59,840 bases of DNA from Chara braunii (Eukaryota > Streptophyta > Charophyceae > Charales > Characeae): positions 1,761,726 through 1,821,565 of the forward strand of contig BFEA01000174.1 of the NCBI GenBank assembly GCA_003427395.1, read 5' to 3'. Below, piece after piece: positions 31,807 to 43,390 of this stretch; positions within the stretch are counted from its first letter, which is position 1; the number at the start of each line of letters is the position of its first letter. The notes beneath the pieces are model-generated. The model did no database searches and had not been told where the DNA came from. It saw only the letters and a list, made by a program, of their open reading frames with translations. Position numbers and translations under genes: made by a program.

Positions 31807-31956
31807 GAACTTTGAATTTTTCTGTTTTTCTTCTTTTCTCTTTCTCTTTGATTTAAATCTCCTCTTTTTCTCCAAAAAATCGAATTATCTTACTCCCCAC
31901 CTTCTTTCCTCATTTTCTGATTTTTTTTTGTTTTTTTAATTCTGAAAATTTGAATT

Positions 31957-32190
31957 TCTTTGCGGCACACCCGCAAAGATTTGACCCCGTGGGGGTAACA
32001 AAGTGTTGCCGAAATTTTCTGTTTTTTTCTTTTACTTAGTCTTTTTCAGCACATTAGCACATTTTGACCCCTTGGGGGTAGCGAAGTGTTGGCAAAAGTT
32101 TCTCATTTTACTTCGTCTTTCTTCTTGATGGCACACTTTGACCCCATGGGGATAATGAAGTGCTGCCGAATTTTTATTATTTATTTTATA
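31957..32190 (+). repeat. Three leader hairpin repeats of element F
   Basis: A hairpin CTTTGCGG-CACAC-CCGCAAAG (31958-31978) is followed by three units with TTTGACCCC-N2-GGGGGTA and AAGTGYTGCCGAAATTT, at about 31980, 32070 and 32132. In each the CCCC/GGGG pair is extended by outer pairing (CACTT/AAGTG in the third). The end motif GYTGCCGAAATTT is shared with the repeats in E. Confidence 0.65.
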
Positions 32191-32670
32191 TTATTTTTAT
32201 CTCGAAATTTCATTCTTTATTTTATTTTTTCTCCCCCTCCCTTCGATGGTTACTATCTTCTTTTCTTGATTAGGTCGGCGCTACCCTACTCTGACCACCC
32301 AAACCCCGGTTAGGGTTTTCTTAGGGGTTTTCTAGGGTTTCGGGTTCTCTTTACCCCCTTACTCTCCGGCCTCCTCCCGTCGGGCACCTTGAACCCGAAC
32401 AACTCCTCTCCCTTCGAGCGGATTCGCGCCACCATCTCACGCGCGACCCGTTGGTCACGGAGTTAGCCGACTCACAATTACCCACTCCGTTCCCACGACC
32501 CCCTCCCTTTCACCGGTGGTCCCCTATCCCCACGCCATAGCCCATCTACTTCCCCACCTTTTTCTCCNCCTCCCGCCATGTCTACCCCCATGCGTCCACT
32601 ACCCACAGACGGGAGTATAGCTGAGGAGATCGTTGCGGTGCCCTCCATCTTTTAGGCGCCCACCCACCCG

Positions 32671-34318
32671 ATGGTCCAGGGTCAGCACTTTGTGGACCCC
32701 ACGGACCTTCGCGTTGTTCTTGCATCTCTGCAAGCGCGACTCGATGCGCTTGCACCCCTGGAGAGGCAAGTCAATGAGCTCGCCCTTGAAGTTCACCGCC
32801 CCAAGGGTTCTCCTCATCGCTCTCCCCACCACTCCCAAACCCCATCCCCTACTGGCTTAGAGTCCGATTCTCCACGACTCCAGGGACGGAGACGTGGTGG
32901 TTCGTCCTCCTCCGCAGCCAGGCCCAACACTCCCCCTCCGCAGTGGTGAGTGATGCTGCCATCTCAGACCATACCATCTGTTGCGGCACATCCATTGGCC
33001 CCCGCCGGCCCCGCCGCCCTTGCCGCTTTGGCCACTGCTACATGTGTTGTCGCCCAAATACCGATATCTGGGTTCGTCCTCCTCCGCAGGCCAGGCCCAA
33101 CACTCCCCCTCCGCAGTGGTGAGTGATGCTGCCATCTCAAACCATACCGTCTGTTGCGGCACATCCATTGGCCCCCGCCGCCCACGCCACCCTTGCCACT
33201 TTGGTCACTGCTACGTGTGTTGTCGCCCAAATACCGATATCTGGCCAGGCAGTTTCATCTACCCACCCGGTGTTGCTTCCCAGCTTCATACACCGGTCGC
33301 TGCACTGCGGCCTGGAGTCCTCCCTCCTCCCACTACAGTACTCTCTCCGCCTCCTCCACCTCCGACCTCACGCACCAACGAGTGGCTGCCCTAGAGGCCA
33401 CAGTGGCGCAGCTCCAGGCGGAGATTCTCTCCCAGGGACAGCCGCCCCTCCCACCTTTGTCTTGCCGGCTCGTTTCCCTCGACTGACTCCCCCCCCTCTA
33501 CCCTCCTACCTCGCTACTCCGTCACAGTTGGCTGCGGCCGTTGCCTCCACGTCTGCTGGACCTTCCACCAGCAGCTCCGACTCTCAGCCAGCCACCACTT
33601 CTACCTCTGCACCGGCCTCGACATTTGCCGCCGTAGTGCAGGCCCGTCAACCCCTCTCCCCTCGTCGTCAGCACAACGGTCCCACCCTTGTGCGTTTGTC
33701 GGACATACCCGACTTCGATGATACAATGCGTGTGTCGCACTGGTTGCAGGCTGCCACACGTGCGCTGACACTGACTAACACTAGTCAGGCATTGTGGTGC
33801 TTCACGCTCGCAAATAAATTGCGAGGCAGCGCGTTCTCCAAATGGGAGAACTATTATACCTGTCGTACTCGCTCGGGGGAGCGTTCCTCCATGATCGATT
33901 ACGACACTCTCCACCATGCGACCGACGCCTTAGATCGGGTCACTCAGACACAGTGGCACGGGTCCTCCGCACCAGCCAATCTTGAGCGTCATATCAGAGT
34001 GTTTTAGGACGCTCGCCTCATTTGCGATGAGGCACTTCTACCTGAGGTGATTTTGACCAACAGGTTCGTAGTCAGTCTTCCAACTGACTACCGTATCGGG
34101 CTCTGGCGACATAGCTTCGCCTCCTCAGAGCATCCCTACAAGGCTGCTCGACAATGCCAGAAGACGCATAGTCGCTTTTTCCATGCCCCCTCTTCGCGAT
34201 CCACCACCGCCGCCACCCATTCACTCGGCACCACGCGCGGTGTCGCACTTTTTCCCAGTCGGACCACTCCAGGCGACCGGAAAGCCAACAGGCTGTCACG
34301 CAGGATTTTGGATGCTTT
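32671..34318 (+). pseudogene. Element F gag-like polyprotein (broken)
   Basis: Plus-strand gag candidate. 32671-32949 codes a coiled-coil start (DLRVVLASLQARLDALAPLE). A 172-bp tandem duplication follows and scrambles the frame. A second coiled coil lies in ORF 33154-33486 (HQRVAALEATVAQLQAEILS). The frame then changes near 33440 into ORF 33123-34007, with a Ser/Thr/Pro-rich linker and a capsid-like block (DFDDTMRVSHWLQAATRALT, then LANKLRGSAFSKWENYY). A stop at 34005 probably replaces Gln; homologous-looking sequence continues to about 34318 (VILTNRFVVSLPTDYRIGLW). No pol follows. Similarity to gag is by composition and the Trp/Leu pattern; family not identified. Confidence 0.55.
32899..33242. 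repeat. 172-bp tandem duplication in F gag
   Basis: GGTTCGTCCTCCTCCGCAG at 32899 recurs at 33071, and the whole unit to CCGATATCTGG repeats with about a dozen changes. It introduces a stop (PPPQW*) and a frame change into the gag. Confidence 0.85.
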
Positions 34319-34732
34319 TGCAATAAATAAAAATAAATTAAATAATGCAAATCCCTTCCTATTGTGTGCGTCCGGCGTTGAGCGAGACCCTTCAATTGCG
34401 GTCTTCGTCGGTCCCCGGTCTTAGGAATCTTTTATTTTGATTCGGAACTGCTGAGAATCATGCAAATTATAATCATAAAAATTATGGAGTGTTATACACG
34501 CATCAATTGTGACAATCTGATTTTGAGAACTGTGACAGAACTTTCAGAGAAATGCAATCATCAACCATGGCAATGCAAGAGGCAAGACTGACTGACTCGA
34601 GCAATGGCAAAGCAAAGTCAGGTGAGGGAGGAATGAGAACTCATAATAGCCTCAGAAAGTACACATGTGGGGAACACGACCAGCACTAGTCAAGAGCCCT
34701 CACTCATCCCTCTGAATCTCACACTCAGTTTC
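34319..34732. other. Gap without a recognisable gene
   Basis: AT-rich after the end of F gag, then unique sequence. Nothing identifiable on either strand. Confidence 0.4.
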
Positions 34733-35290
34733 TCACTTCGCTGTGCATTTCTTGTGCCTCGAGCCATGTCCCCGTACTTTCTGAGTCTGAGGCCTCTGAA
34801 TGTAGAGCCACCTGAAACCTGCTAGTTCCGAGCACTTCCATCCAAGTCCCATGATGCGGAAGTCAACCATGGCACAAAACTCCTCCCATAGTGTAGGAAG
34901 GTATGGCTGAGAGAAAATCCCCCGTCTGAGATGCGGGAACTCGGAAGGTTTGGTTACTGTCTCGTAGTCTATCGCTGCAGGGGAGATGCACCTCTTTGCC
35001 AGGTCAATCAAGTCACCCCAGTGGAAGCCGTCTGTCAGAGTAAAGGGCACTGGAGGCCTAGGATAGTCAGAGTAGAGCTTCGGCCCAAAGCTGCGGATTA
35101 GCTTAGTACCGCTCTCGTCAAGCTCTCTCTCTCTCTCTTCCAAGTACCCGGCTGCTGCAGTCCAGATTGAGTCGAAATACTCATGGGTTTCCTTGCCTTT
35201 CTTCACATACGATCTCAAATCATGGATGGTACCCTGACAGATCTCCCGTCTTGAAACTGGTTGCGTTGACATACTGATATGGAAAAGCAT
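34733..35290 (-). CDS. Hypothetical protein, 185 residues
   Basis: Not recognised. The frame is uninterrupted and its composition is protein-like: mixed hydrophobic and charged, with several Trp and Tyr, unlike the low-complexity shadows nearby. Visible parts: REICQGTIHDLRSYVKKGKE, a charged ERERELDESG stretch, LYSDYPRPPVPFTLTDGFHW, WEEFCAMVDFRIMGLGWKC, and a basic C-terminus (KVRGHGSRHKK). No signal peptide or membrane segment. The Met at 35290 is the first in frame, but a second Met five codons on (MSTQP) is as plausible. It could be an exon of a host gene or the capsid part of an unfamiliar retroelement. Confidence 0.4.
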   Translation of the reverse strand: MLFHISMSTQPVSRREICQGTIHDLRSYVKKGKETHEYFDSIWTAAAGYLEERERELDESGTKLIRSFGPKLYSDYPRPPVPFTLTDGFHWGDLIDLAKRCISPAAIDYETVTKPSEFPHLRRGIFSQPYLPTLWEEFCAMVDFRIMGLGWKCSELAGFRWLYIQRPQTQKVRGHGSRHKKCTAK

Positions 35291-35834
35291 CCTTGGCAGA
35301 GATTCTGTTGAGACTGATCAGAACAGACTCACTGACTGGGGAAATCTGCACCGTACTCATGTGATGAATGATTTTACTGCTAGTTTCCAATAATCCCCTC
35401 GGCTCGCCTGACTCCGCTGAATGATGTGTTTTGGATTGCCCGTCTTGCTAGCCAGATCCTGATGGCTCAACGTCCTCTCCGAAAGCTGTTTGGTTCGGGC
35501 AGAGAACCGAATACTGTTTGAGATTGTTGGATAAGATCAGTTGGACTAGTAAGTCACTATACAACGACCACTCAAAGATCGAGTGCAACTGCAGTTCGCT
35601 AGCTGGTATCTAACATCCGAATCACCAACAGAGTATTGATTGAACACTGATTGTGTATTGACTGATCACATGATTGAATGCTGGTTAAAAAAACACTGAT
35701 TGTATGCTTCTTGATCACTGAGCACTGGTCACTTGGCTGCTGAAAGCTGAATGGACAGCTGACTGCTGAATGAGACCCTTGGCTTTTGAAATGCTGGTGG
35801 GTATCTCGGGTGAGGTGTCCAAGTATACCTGTGC
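35291..35834. other. Interval between the two unknown ORFs
   Basis: No gene seen. 35630-35790 is built from loosely repeated CTGATTG/GATCACTGA/GCTGAATG words, which give a degenerate repeat. It could be an intron if the two flanking minus-strand ORFs belong together. Confidence 0.35.
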
Positions 35835-36080
35835 TCACCTGAGCATTACCCTAGCTTGTTCCGCTGATTCTAGCCATGAGCTGGTGCTGTGTAACTTGCC
35901 ATCACTATCATAAATGTAAACCACGTACTTAATATATTTCTTCCTTTCCGCCATCGCAACGGCAAATCCCCTTAGCATCTGTATCTGAGATTTCATGGTC
36001 TGATAAGAACTTTCCTCCTTCTCCTTCTCATCTCTGATAGAGCTGAGCTTTATCACCAGAATCTCCGTGTCCTTCATCAT
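35835..36080 (-). CDS. Hypothetical protein, 81 residues
   Basis: Short minus-strand frame with a helical, charged start (SIRDEKEKEESSYQTMKSQI), then AMAERKKYIKYVVYIYDSDG. It lies 545 bp upstream of the 185-residue ORF on the same strand and may be an upstream exon of it. No domain recognised. It ends ARVMLR at a stop. Confidence 0.3.
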   Translation of the reverse strand: MMKDTEILVIKLSSIRDEKEKEESSYQTMKSQIQMLRGFAVAMAERKKYIKYVVYIYDSDGKLHSTSSWLESAEQARVMLR

Positions 36081-39000
36081 TCAGTTATGATCCCGTGATT
36101 CAGATCTCAGTAGGACGTTGAATACAAGGTAGTATGGTCATCGGCTCTGAGTTGAGTTCCCTTGCCAAGGCCAATCTAAATGCTGCTGGTCAGGGTACTT
36201 AAACAGGAGCTGAGAAATGGAGGGGAAAACTCAAGGGTGCGTTTCCCTTGGNCAACNGAGTNTTTCCAAGCTCCCCAAGTCACTCGACTACCAACAGATC
36301 TCNGATCTTTTCACTTTGAAAGACCTGACGAAAGAGGAATTGCGGGTTCCACCTTCTTCCGANTTTTGGTCTCTCAGATAGTAGGCTGGCNCACTCATCA
36401 CTTCCCCCTTTCAAGACAGAGTCCGTTCATTTTGAGGGGGAGGTACAGAAGGGAACNTCCTTCAGCTTGGCCGGTTACNAGGACTCNTAGTAGTAAACCA
36501 CCGCTAGGGCGCGCTGAGACAGGGTGATGGGAGTCTTATCAGTTTCTCTGCAGATTTCAGCGGTACCTCTCTCAAGAAGGAATTCAACACAATGTTAGAC
36601 AGCCTGCAGTTGCCCCCATCTCAATCAGATCACCTAATGTACAGATGGGTAGCCTCGACACTTCGAGATCTACAGTCATAAACTGAGCAACCAAAAGTAA
36701 AGCAGTTGAATAATCATGTTTTCTGGTCCTTGGGTGGCATGAGGCTCCAATCACAAAAGTTCAGCGGGTGATCGTGGCTTTTGCCACGATTGGTGAACTA
36801 AGTTCATGGCGCTCTCTGGCTATAAGACGAACTCGTAGCCTGTGTCTCCTCTCTAGTCCTAGTTATATTACTTCGTCAGAATCAGGGGAGGAGACTGGGG
36901 CATGTCGAAGGTTATATCCTGACTGTAGGCCTTCATCGATCGCATCACCCGACCGGATCGTTAAGTATTGCCACCCTTAATCCCCATCTAATAGGAACTT
37001 AACTATTAAATATAATATCCTCCTTAATTGTTGCTTCTTTCCCCTGTGACTCGTCACCTAACGAAAATGGTCCCTGTAGCTTGAGGCAGAGGCGAAGGGA
37101 CGACTTTATCGGCTGATCGAGCACCAGTGGTTTTCGATGTGCACAGGCGGGTTCACTCTATTACAGCTCGCCTGCATACATACGTAGCCCCCATGTTCCA
37201 TCATGCTTTCTCCGAACCAGCAAACCGGTACAGCCTTGAGCTCGTACGATTATCCGTACCCCCGCAGAGTCATACTTTTTCAGAGTCACACAGCTGTACG
37301 GTCACAAAGAGTCTTCGTAAGGTTCAAGATGGTAATGATTATGCCTTGCTAAAGTGTCACTTAAATCATTAATCCTCTGCGTTGGGTTTGGTTGTAGGCA
37401 GGATGACAGTGCCCCCAAATGCCTCGTGCCCCATACGAAAACCTCTCACTTAAGCGTTCAAAACCCAGTCCCCGTTAACCTTAGAAACTTACGGGGTTGG
37501 GACTTAGGCTGTGCTTAGGACTTTGCCTGACCACAGGGGAGGCGACCACAGAACCTCGGTAACTAAACAATCACCTTCGTCTCATCCATCAACCCACCCC
37601 AAGGGCTAATACTGTCCCAGTTAAAGGAGCAACGTTCAGGGGTCCAGGTCTTCAATAATAAGACAAGTTAAACCCCCAGGTAACAATCACTATACAAATT
37701 GACAAACTTCACGCTAACCAGAAGACTTCCGCATACAACTTACTCAGGGGGTCATACACGGATGTCGAACGGGTGTCTTGCTAATCCCCATTATGAAGGG
37801 ACTGAATTGAGAGGTGTGCCACATCACCTAGTATGGTTTTCTTCTTGTCCATCCAACAGGAGAGAATGCAATGACCAATTATGCAGTATCCTCTGATTCT
37901 TGTGAAAACACTCGTGACCTTCACTCATTCCGACCCCCTTCCTCTCTTCTTTGCACAAGTTCATCAGCGAGGACCCAGATAGGTAACCTCCTTATTTATC
38001 GAAGTACATTGACGCGTCTGTCAGATGCAAGAAATGCGACTGGTTTTTCGATGTCGAGCATGCTCATAAATAGAGAAGGGATGATGTCTTATATGTTCAG
38101 CTGATTTAGTAACCCCGTCCCACTCCCTTCCCCTTGGTTTGGTTCAGTAAGGAGAACACCACGCTCTCTCACGTAACGACCTCTTCCCGAGCTCAATCCA
38201 GTTTTGTTTACACAGATTGAGTGTTGTGGTGCAATTCCCTCTCTAGCTGGACGGGGTCTCAGTGACTGGTTTCAAACACGGGACGGAGTGGAACAACCAA
38301 GATAAAAAACTCCCTCACCATAGAATTATCCCCCGACTCAAACAGGTAGCAAGCACGTGAGTAAGCTACTTTATGGTTCAATTATTACAGTACGACTGAC
38401 AATGAAGAAGCTCACAACTCACAAGGTAGTCTTACCCAGTCATAAGGCCTTATCACCACACCGAAAGATAAAGTCTCGGTGTAGAGCCAACAGGGAACAC
38501 ACGATCTTCAACAGACTGTTACTAATTCTTTACTCACACACAATTCTAACCCACGGGTATTCCTGTCCAACTGACTGTCTTTCTCCTCAGTTCCCAGGTT
38601 AGCATAACTGGAAGAGAATCCAATGGATAGAGCCGGCTCGATTACTTGCATCTCTCGTACTCCATAAACGGCCCATAGCACCTATCTCGTTAAGGCTTCA
38701 CGGAGAACTCGTCAGGCCACTCGACGAACTGCACCGCGGCTATCGAGAGTGAGTGGGGAGAATCACAGTACGCCAAGGCGCGTTCTCTAGCGGTTCTGCG
38801 CCTCCTAGCACAGGAAAAATGGCGTCAGCGGCTAGCCACCTGCTCACTTCCATCCGGTGACCTTACCTTCTACTCACCGGGAGAGCATGCGCTATGCGCT
38901 CATCTATAGGTGGGGGGCTCCGACGGCATGAGCACACACTAGGGCCTGATGTCCGTTCGGGCGTGACCGACCCTCTAGGAAGGACAAATTGCCCACCATT

Positions 39001-41116
39001 AGCCCGCTGAATGGTAGCCTGTCCACTCCCAGTGCCGTCACAAAATATTTGAGCCTCTCGCGAGCATATGCTTTAATCAATGTGAAAACGAGACGCCCCC
39101 CCTGGCGCGGACATGCGGTCCACTATCACAAGGCATTAATCTCTTCTGCCACAACGCCTCTCCCTCTCTTCCGTAATTACCCGCACTCCTCTCCTATTTC
39201 TCACTGCGCTATCACTTTGACCAAACATGATTCTAACCAAGCATTACCCGCATACTGTATGCTCGCAACGCATTGGTGACGGTAGCGCAAACCTCCAGAG
39301 CAATTACCCAGGATCGCGTAGAAAAGAAGACAGGGCGATCTCACCACTCCGACCAAGTAGAGTTGACGTCAGCACTCTGAGCGTCCCTGTCGCAGTAGTC
39401 GCTCTATAGCCACTCCCTTGCATTGCTCTTCACATGTCTCCCCTTAACAAGCGTACCTGGGTCATGCCCTCTCTCGCCCTCTTAGGCTCGATCGCGACCA
39501 ATCGCACCCTCTCTCTTAGGCTGGTCATCCATTAGATGCCCATATAGCCTCTCCTCTCTCTCTCATCTTTATCGGCCGTCTGAGCACAGAGGGTCGACAT
39601 CACCCGCTTGCAACGAAAGGCGTGAGTTGACGTCAACTGGAACTACTACGTGCCCCACTACAAACTCCCCTCTTTCTCTCTTTTTCACGCACACACCCAC
39701 TACTCCTGGTGCCCCGCCACAACACGAAGACCCGCCGCGGCTCAGCAGACAAAACGCCGCGCGAGAATGTGGAGGCAGTGGTCGATGTCAACTGTACCTA
39801 TCTGCTCGTTCGCGCAGTCTCCCCTTTCGTTGACCTCCTCTCACTCCTCCAGACTGCCACGTGTCTTCCTCGAACCGCGTATCCTCCCTTCTCTCGTGTA
39901 ACCGCCTCGCACTTGCCCGTCTCTCCGCGACTCGCCCACACATGTTGACTTTTTCCCGGTTTTTCGAGGCTTCTCTCTCACTCACCACTTGTTACGATCA
40001 CACACACCTCCTTCCTTTGCCTCCCGCCGTTTCTGTCCCGCGCCCTCTGAGACTCTGTTGTCGCGAGCTAGCCTCGGGCCCGCCTTCCACAGGTTGTGCC
40101 TGAGGGTGGTTCTTGCGAGCCTGGTCCGACCTGTTCCAGGACTGAAGATCGGTCTCCTGGTCACTGGCCTCGCTCTCTGCCTCTGAGTCACGGTCCAGGT
40201 GCCGTTCCATGGTGTCCGTCGAGGTTTCAACCTCGTGGTAAGTAATTGTCACCCGAACCTCAGCCGCGACCCCATCCCTCTACATCCTTCTCTTCACCCG
40301 GTTCTTAGATTCCATGACGGCCAACTGTAGTCTCTGGTCCCCCTTCATTTCCTCCTCTCTCGCTCCCTCTACAGTAACCTTTAGACTCGCCTCATCTCCC
40401 CCACTTTAACTCAGGATTGTAGTGATCCTGGGGCCTTCGCCAGACATAGGAGACCAGCGAGTGGTGTACTTCCAGTAATCCGGCCGGTAGCCATGCAGGC
40501 CATTGCTGTGTGCCATAGCCAGGCTATCAGCAGACGTGGCGCAGTATCAGGCTGCTATCCCAGCACAAAATGCCACTAGGCGTAGACTAAACGTTACCCG
40601 ACCGGTAGCGTGCTACGCCCCTTTTTCTCAAAGAAACAAGAACACGCCCTTACTCGTAGGCCTCTCCTTTCTTCCTTTATAGAATCACTATTTGCCAAGA
40701 TCCCTGTGCTCTCAATGAAGGACCCAAACTAGTTCCTTTTAAACCTTTTAAAATTAAAGAAACTTTAATTTTTTTATAGATGATGAAATAAATCAGAATG
40801 AAGTGATTTTTGGAAACGCTCAAGTCTATAACCCAACGGTCGGCCCGGTCTGAACCTCACGCCACCATCAGTCCTAGATCTCAATGACAAGACTGCGGAT
40901 TCGACACCGGTCCCATAACAAGATATCGACAGTCGCTCTTGTCTCTTCAAAATGAACTGCCGGCCTATCTCTACGAGGTACCCGTGTCCGATGGCAAGGA
41001 GGGGGCTTATGACCCTCCATGGGGGGTGATAGGCCTCCTACCGATGCGGCTGCGTGTCGCACCTCTTTTGGGGTCCTATCGTGCGACATTCAGTCGGCCA
41101 AATCAGACGCAGTGCG
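36081..41116. other. 5-kb region without a recognisable gene
   Basis: No ORF over about 115 residues and none with a known domain. Ambiguous bases (N) cluster at 36252-36486, a sign of low-quality assembly. Isolated features: a perfect hairpin at 36771-36790 (ATCGTGGC-TTTT-GCCACGAT) and a 14-bp palindrome AGTTGACGTCAACT at 39625-39638. Base composition is even and codon structure absent. It may be a decayed element or intergenic DNA. Confidence 0.4.
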
Positions 41117-41691
41117 ATACACGAAGGGTTGGGTTAGCCTAGCCCACTTGAAGGATTAAACAAATTTCGAAATTCGAACCGTTCGGCTTACCGCGAAGTG
41201 ACAAAAGGGAAGAATTTATTTAAAGGAGGATCAACAATAGTTTTAATGATAATATAATAATAATAGTGATAACAGTAATAAAAATAGTAGTGAAGGGAAA
41301 TTCGTAACGCCGCAGCGGCCAAAACCGTTGAATTACCTCGAACTAAAGCCTAAGGTCCAAATCGACCACAGACCCGACGCATAGATTCCCTTCACTTTTN
41401 AATACACGAAGGGTCGGACTAGCCTAGGCCACTCGAAGTATTAAACAAATTTCGAAATTTGAACCGTTCGACTTACCGCGAAGTGACAGAAGGACAAATT
41501 TATTTAAAAGGGGATCAACAATATTTTTAATGATAATATAATAATAATAGCGATAACAGTAATAAAAATAGTAGTGAACTAAGTGAAGAGAAATTCATAA
41601 CGCCGCAGCGGCCAAAACCGTTGAATTACCTCGAACTAAAGCCTAAGGTCCAAATCGACCACAGACCCGACGCATAGATTCCCTTCACTTT
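41117..41691. repeat. Tandem duplication of ~285 bp flanking an N
   Basis: ATACACGAAGGGT...TTCCCTTCACTTTT at 41117-41399 is repeated at 41402-41691 with several substitutions and a CTAAGTGAA insertion. The two copies are separated by a single N at 41400. Both carry an AATAATAATAG-rich middle. Confidence 0.85.
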
Positions 41692-42130
41692 TTATTTTCT
41701 TTTCCTTTTGTTGAACTGCTACCCCTGACCCATAACCTGCCAAAAAGAGTGCTCGGCGCGCAGTAGAAAAGACTGCGCCAGTCTTTTCACCTTCGCGTCC
41801 CAGGGCGAGCCCGACGGCTACCACGACCACAGGCCGGTAGTGCTCTGCTATACAGCAGGGCGCCGAACCTGCGTGGACCAAAGGAAAGCCCTGTGGCGCA
41901 CCCCTTTTGCAGAGGACAAGCACCTACAGGCCTGGTCCATTCCAAGGCACCACCCCGGTATCTCAGCGTTAGCGCGGAGATTAGGCGACAGACTAAGCCA
42001 CTGCACATCCGAAGCACCGGTACCAATCAGGGACTTGGCGCAAAAAGGAGGGCCGGGACACCGCGCCCTCTGACATGATACCAAACTTCCACCCAGCGTC
42101 CCCGCTGGGTCGAGACTCATGGGGCGCTAA

Positions 42131-42453
42131 GTATAAAGCAGCGCTTAGTTTAGGACTCATTCATCTTTTGCGTATCGCCGCGACTCGTCCTAGTATTTTT
42201 CGGCCGTCAACCTTTTCCTGTCGTAGCATCTTCTTCTCTCTTTCTCCTTCTTTCTCCTTCTTTACATAGCATCTTCTTCGCTTTTCTTTTCTCTTTCTTA
42301 TCGTGCATGCGGCATCGCTGCGTGGTCTGCGCCGCTACCTTTGCCCCCTCTGTAGTTCCCTTTTGCTGTTCATCTCTCTCTGTTTCGTCTCCTTAAACAG
42401 CGTTGTTCATCTTTCTCTGCTTCGTCTCCTTAAACAACGCTCGTTCTCACATC
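42131..42453 (+). promoter_or_regulatory. TATA box and pyrimidine-rich leader
   Basis: TATAAAG at 42131 is followed by a leader rich in TTCTTC/CTTTCTCC (42225-42300), a plant-like core promoter. A 35-bp piece (GTTCATCTYTCTCTGYTTCG...) is present twice, at about 42366 and 42405, immediately before the ATG at 42454. Confidence 0.45.
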
Positions 42454-42933
42454 ATGCCCGAGGCTCGTAAGGGACAAGGAAGAGGAAGAGGAGGGAGAGC
42501 AGGGAAGGCTCGTGAGGAGCCGCCGCCTCGCGCCAGGCGCGAGTATAGTTCAGAGGAGGAGGAAGATGAAAGGGGTTATGGCACATACACGAAGCCTTAC
42601 TTTCGCCATCCTCCGCCGAGTTGGTATGAAAGGACCCCATCTCCTGAGAAGATGAGGTACCTTCAGAAGAAGTTTGAGGCGCACTACGGCGCGCCAACCA
42701 CTTCTTCCCCTCCATACTCACCTAGAGCTCTTAATTCGCCTGCGACAAGTAGGGTTTTAGTGCCAGTTGCTTCACCTCCCAATCCCTGTGTAGTCTCTCC
42801 CCCTTCTCATCCCAATAACTGCCCTCTTTTCTGGTTCTTCTTTCTTCTCTCTTTGCTCCAGGTTGAGTTCATGATAATCCTCTATATCTTTTTCAACTTT
42901 CTGAAATTTCTCAATTCATGCATCATTTCATAG
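42454..42933 (+). CDS. Hypothetical Arg/Gly-rich protein, possibly a first exon
   Basis: The start at 42454 is chosen because it follows the TATA box and leader; the longer frame from 42403 would run through the leader. The protein starts MPEARKGQGRGRGGRAGKAR, then an acidic YSSEEEEDERG patch, an aromatic TYTKPYFRHPPPSWYERTP stretch and a Pro/Ser-rich part. The last 45 residues are hydrophobic and probably not real coding: a GT at about 42747 and a CTTTGCTCCAG at 42852 could bound an intron. No known domain. It could be a gag N-terminus or a host exon. Confidence 0.4.
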   Translation: MPEARKGQGRGRGGRAGKAREEPPPRARREYSSEEEEDERGYGTYTKPYFRHPPPSWYERTPSPEKMRYLQKKFEAHYGAPTTSSPPYSPRALNSPATSRVLVPVASPPNPCVVSPPSHPNNCPLFWFFFLLSLLQVEFMIILYIFFNFLKFLNSCIIS

Positions 42934-43154
42934 TATCCCTGGCTTAAGAGTTTGAACCACTTGAGGCCAGGGATGCAGATTCCTCGTGAACCAGACCGCT
43001 TGTCGGCCACCAAATGAATTTAAGAAGGATTATGTTTTTATTTTCTCGTTTGCTGCCGGTTTGAACCCCTTTGAGATCTGTTCTCAATCTGAACTTCATG
43101 GCAGGGAAACGTTACCTTAACCTTCACCTTGGCTGAAAAATCGAAACATTGCCA

Positions 43155-43165
43155 GTCTGATACCA
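43155..43165 (-). other. Primer-binding site at left edge of the 1.56-kb LTR
   Basis: Minus-strand TGGTATCAGAC matches the initiator tRNA-Met PBS start. It lies one base from the LTR beginning at 43167. The element it would prime lies to the left, where no coding sequence remains. Confidence 0.7.
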
Positions 43166-43202
43166 ATGCTTGGGACACTTGTCCAGTCTGCCATGCTGGG
43201 AG

Positions 43203-43390
43203 TAGGGCATACCAAACCCTGTTTTCTGCTTTCTGGCCTGAGTGAGATATCTCCTCAACTTCTCAAGTGACTCAGGGGATACCAAACCCTGTTTTCTTTC
43301 TTTGGTCTGAGTGAGGCGTCTCCTCAACTTCTCAGATAAAAGGAAGGGGATACCAAACCCCTGTTCTTTTCTCTGGTCTGGGAACTTCAA
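43203..43390. repeat. Three ~70-bp tandem repeats in the LTR
   Basis: GGATACCAAACCCTGTTTTC followed by TCTGGYCTGAGTGAG and TCTCCTCAACTTCTCA occurs at about 43207 and 43277, and partly at 43349. The third copy is cut short at GGAACTTC. Confidence 0.8.

Noticed and set aside
31324-31815. 163-residue Ser/Pro/Leu ORF
   Set aside because: A by-product of the G-free tract, which cannot contain TGA or TAG; low-complexity composition.
32310-32345. Telomere-like TTAGGG words
   Set aside because: Only three irregular TTAGGG/CTAGGG words mixed with T-runs; not a telomeric array.
36081-41116. Host gene or rDNA spacer
   Set aside because: No ORF, splice pattern or rRNA motif could be supported; left as unassigned non-coding DNA.
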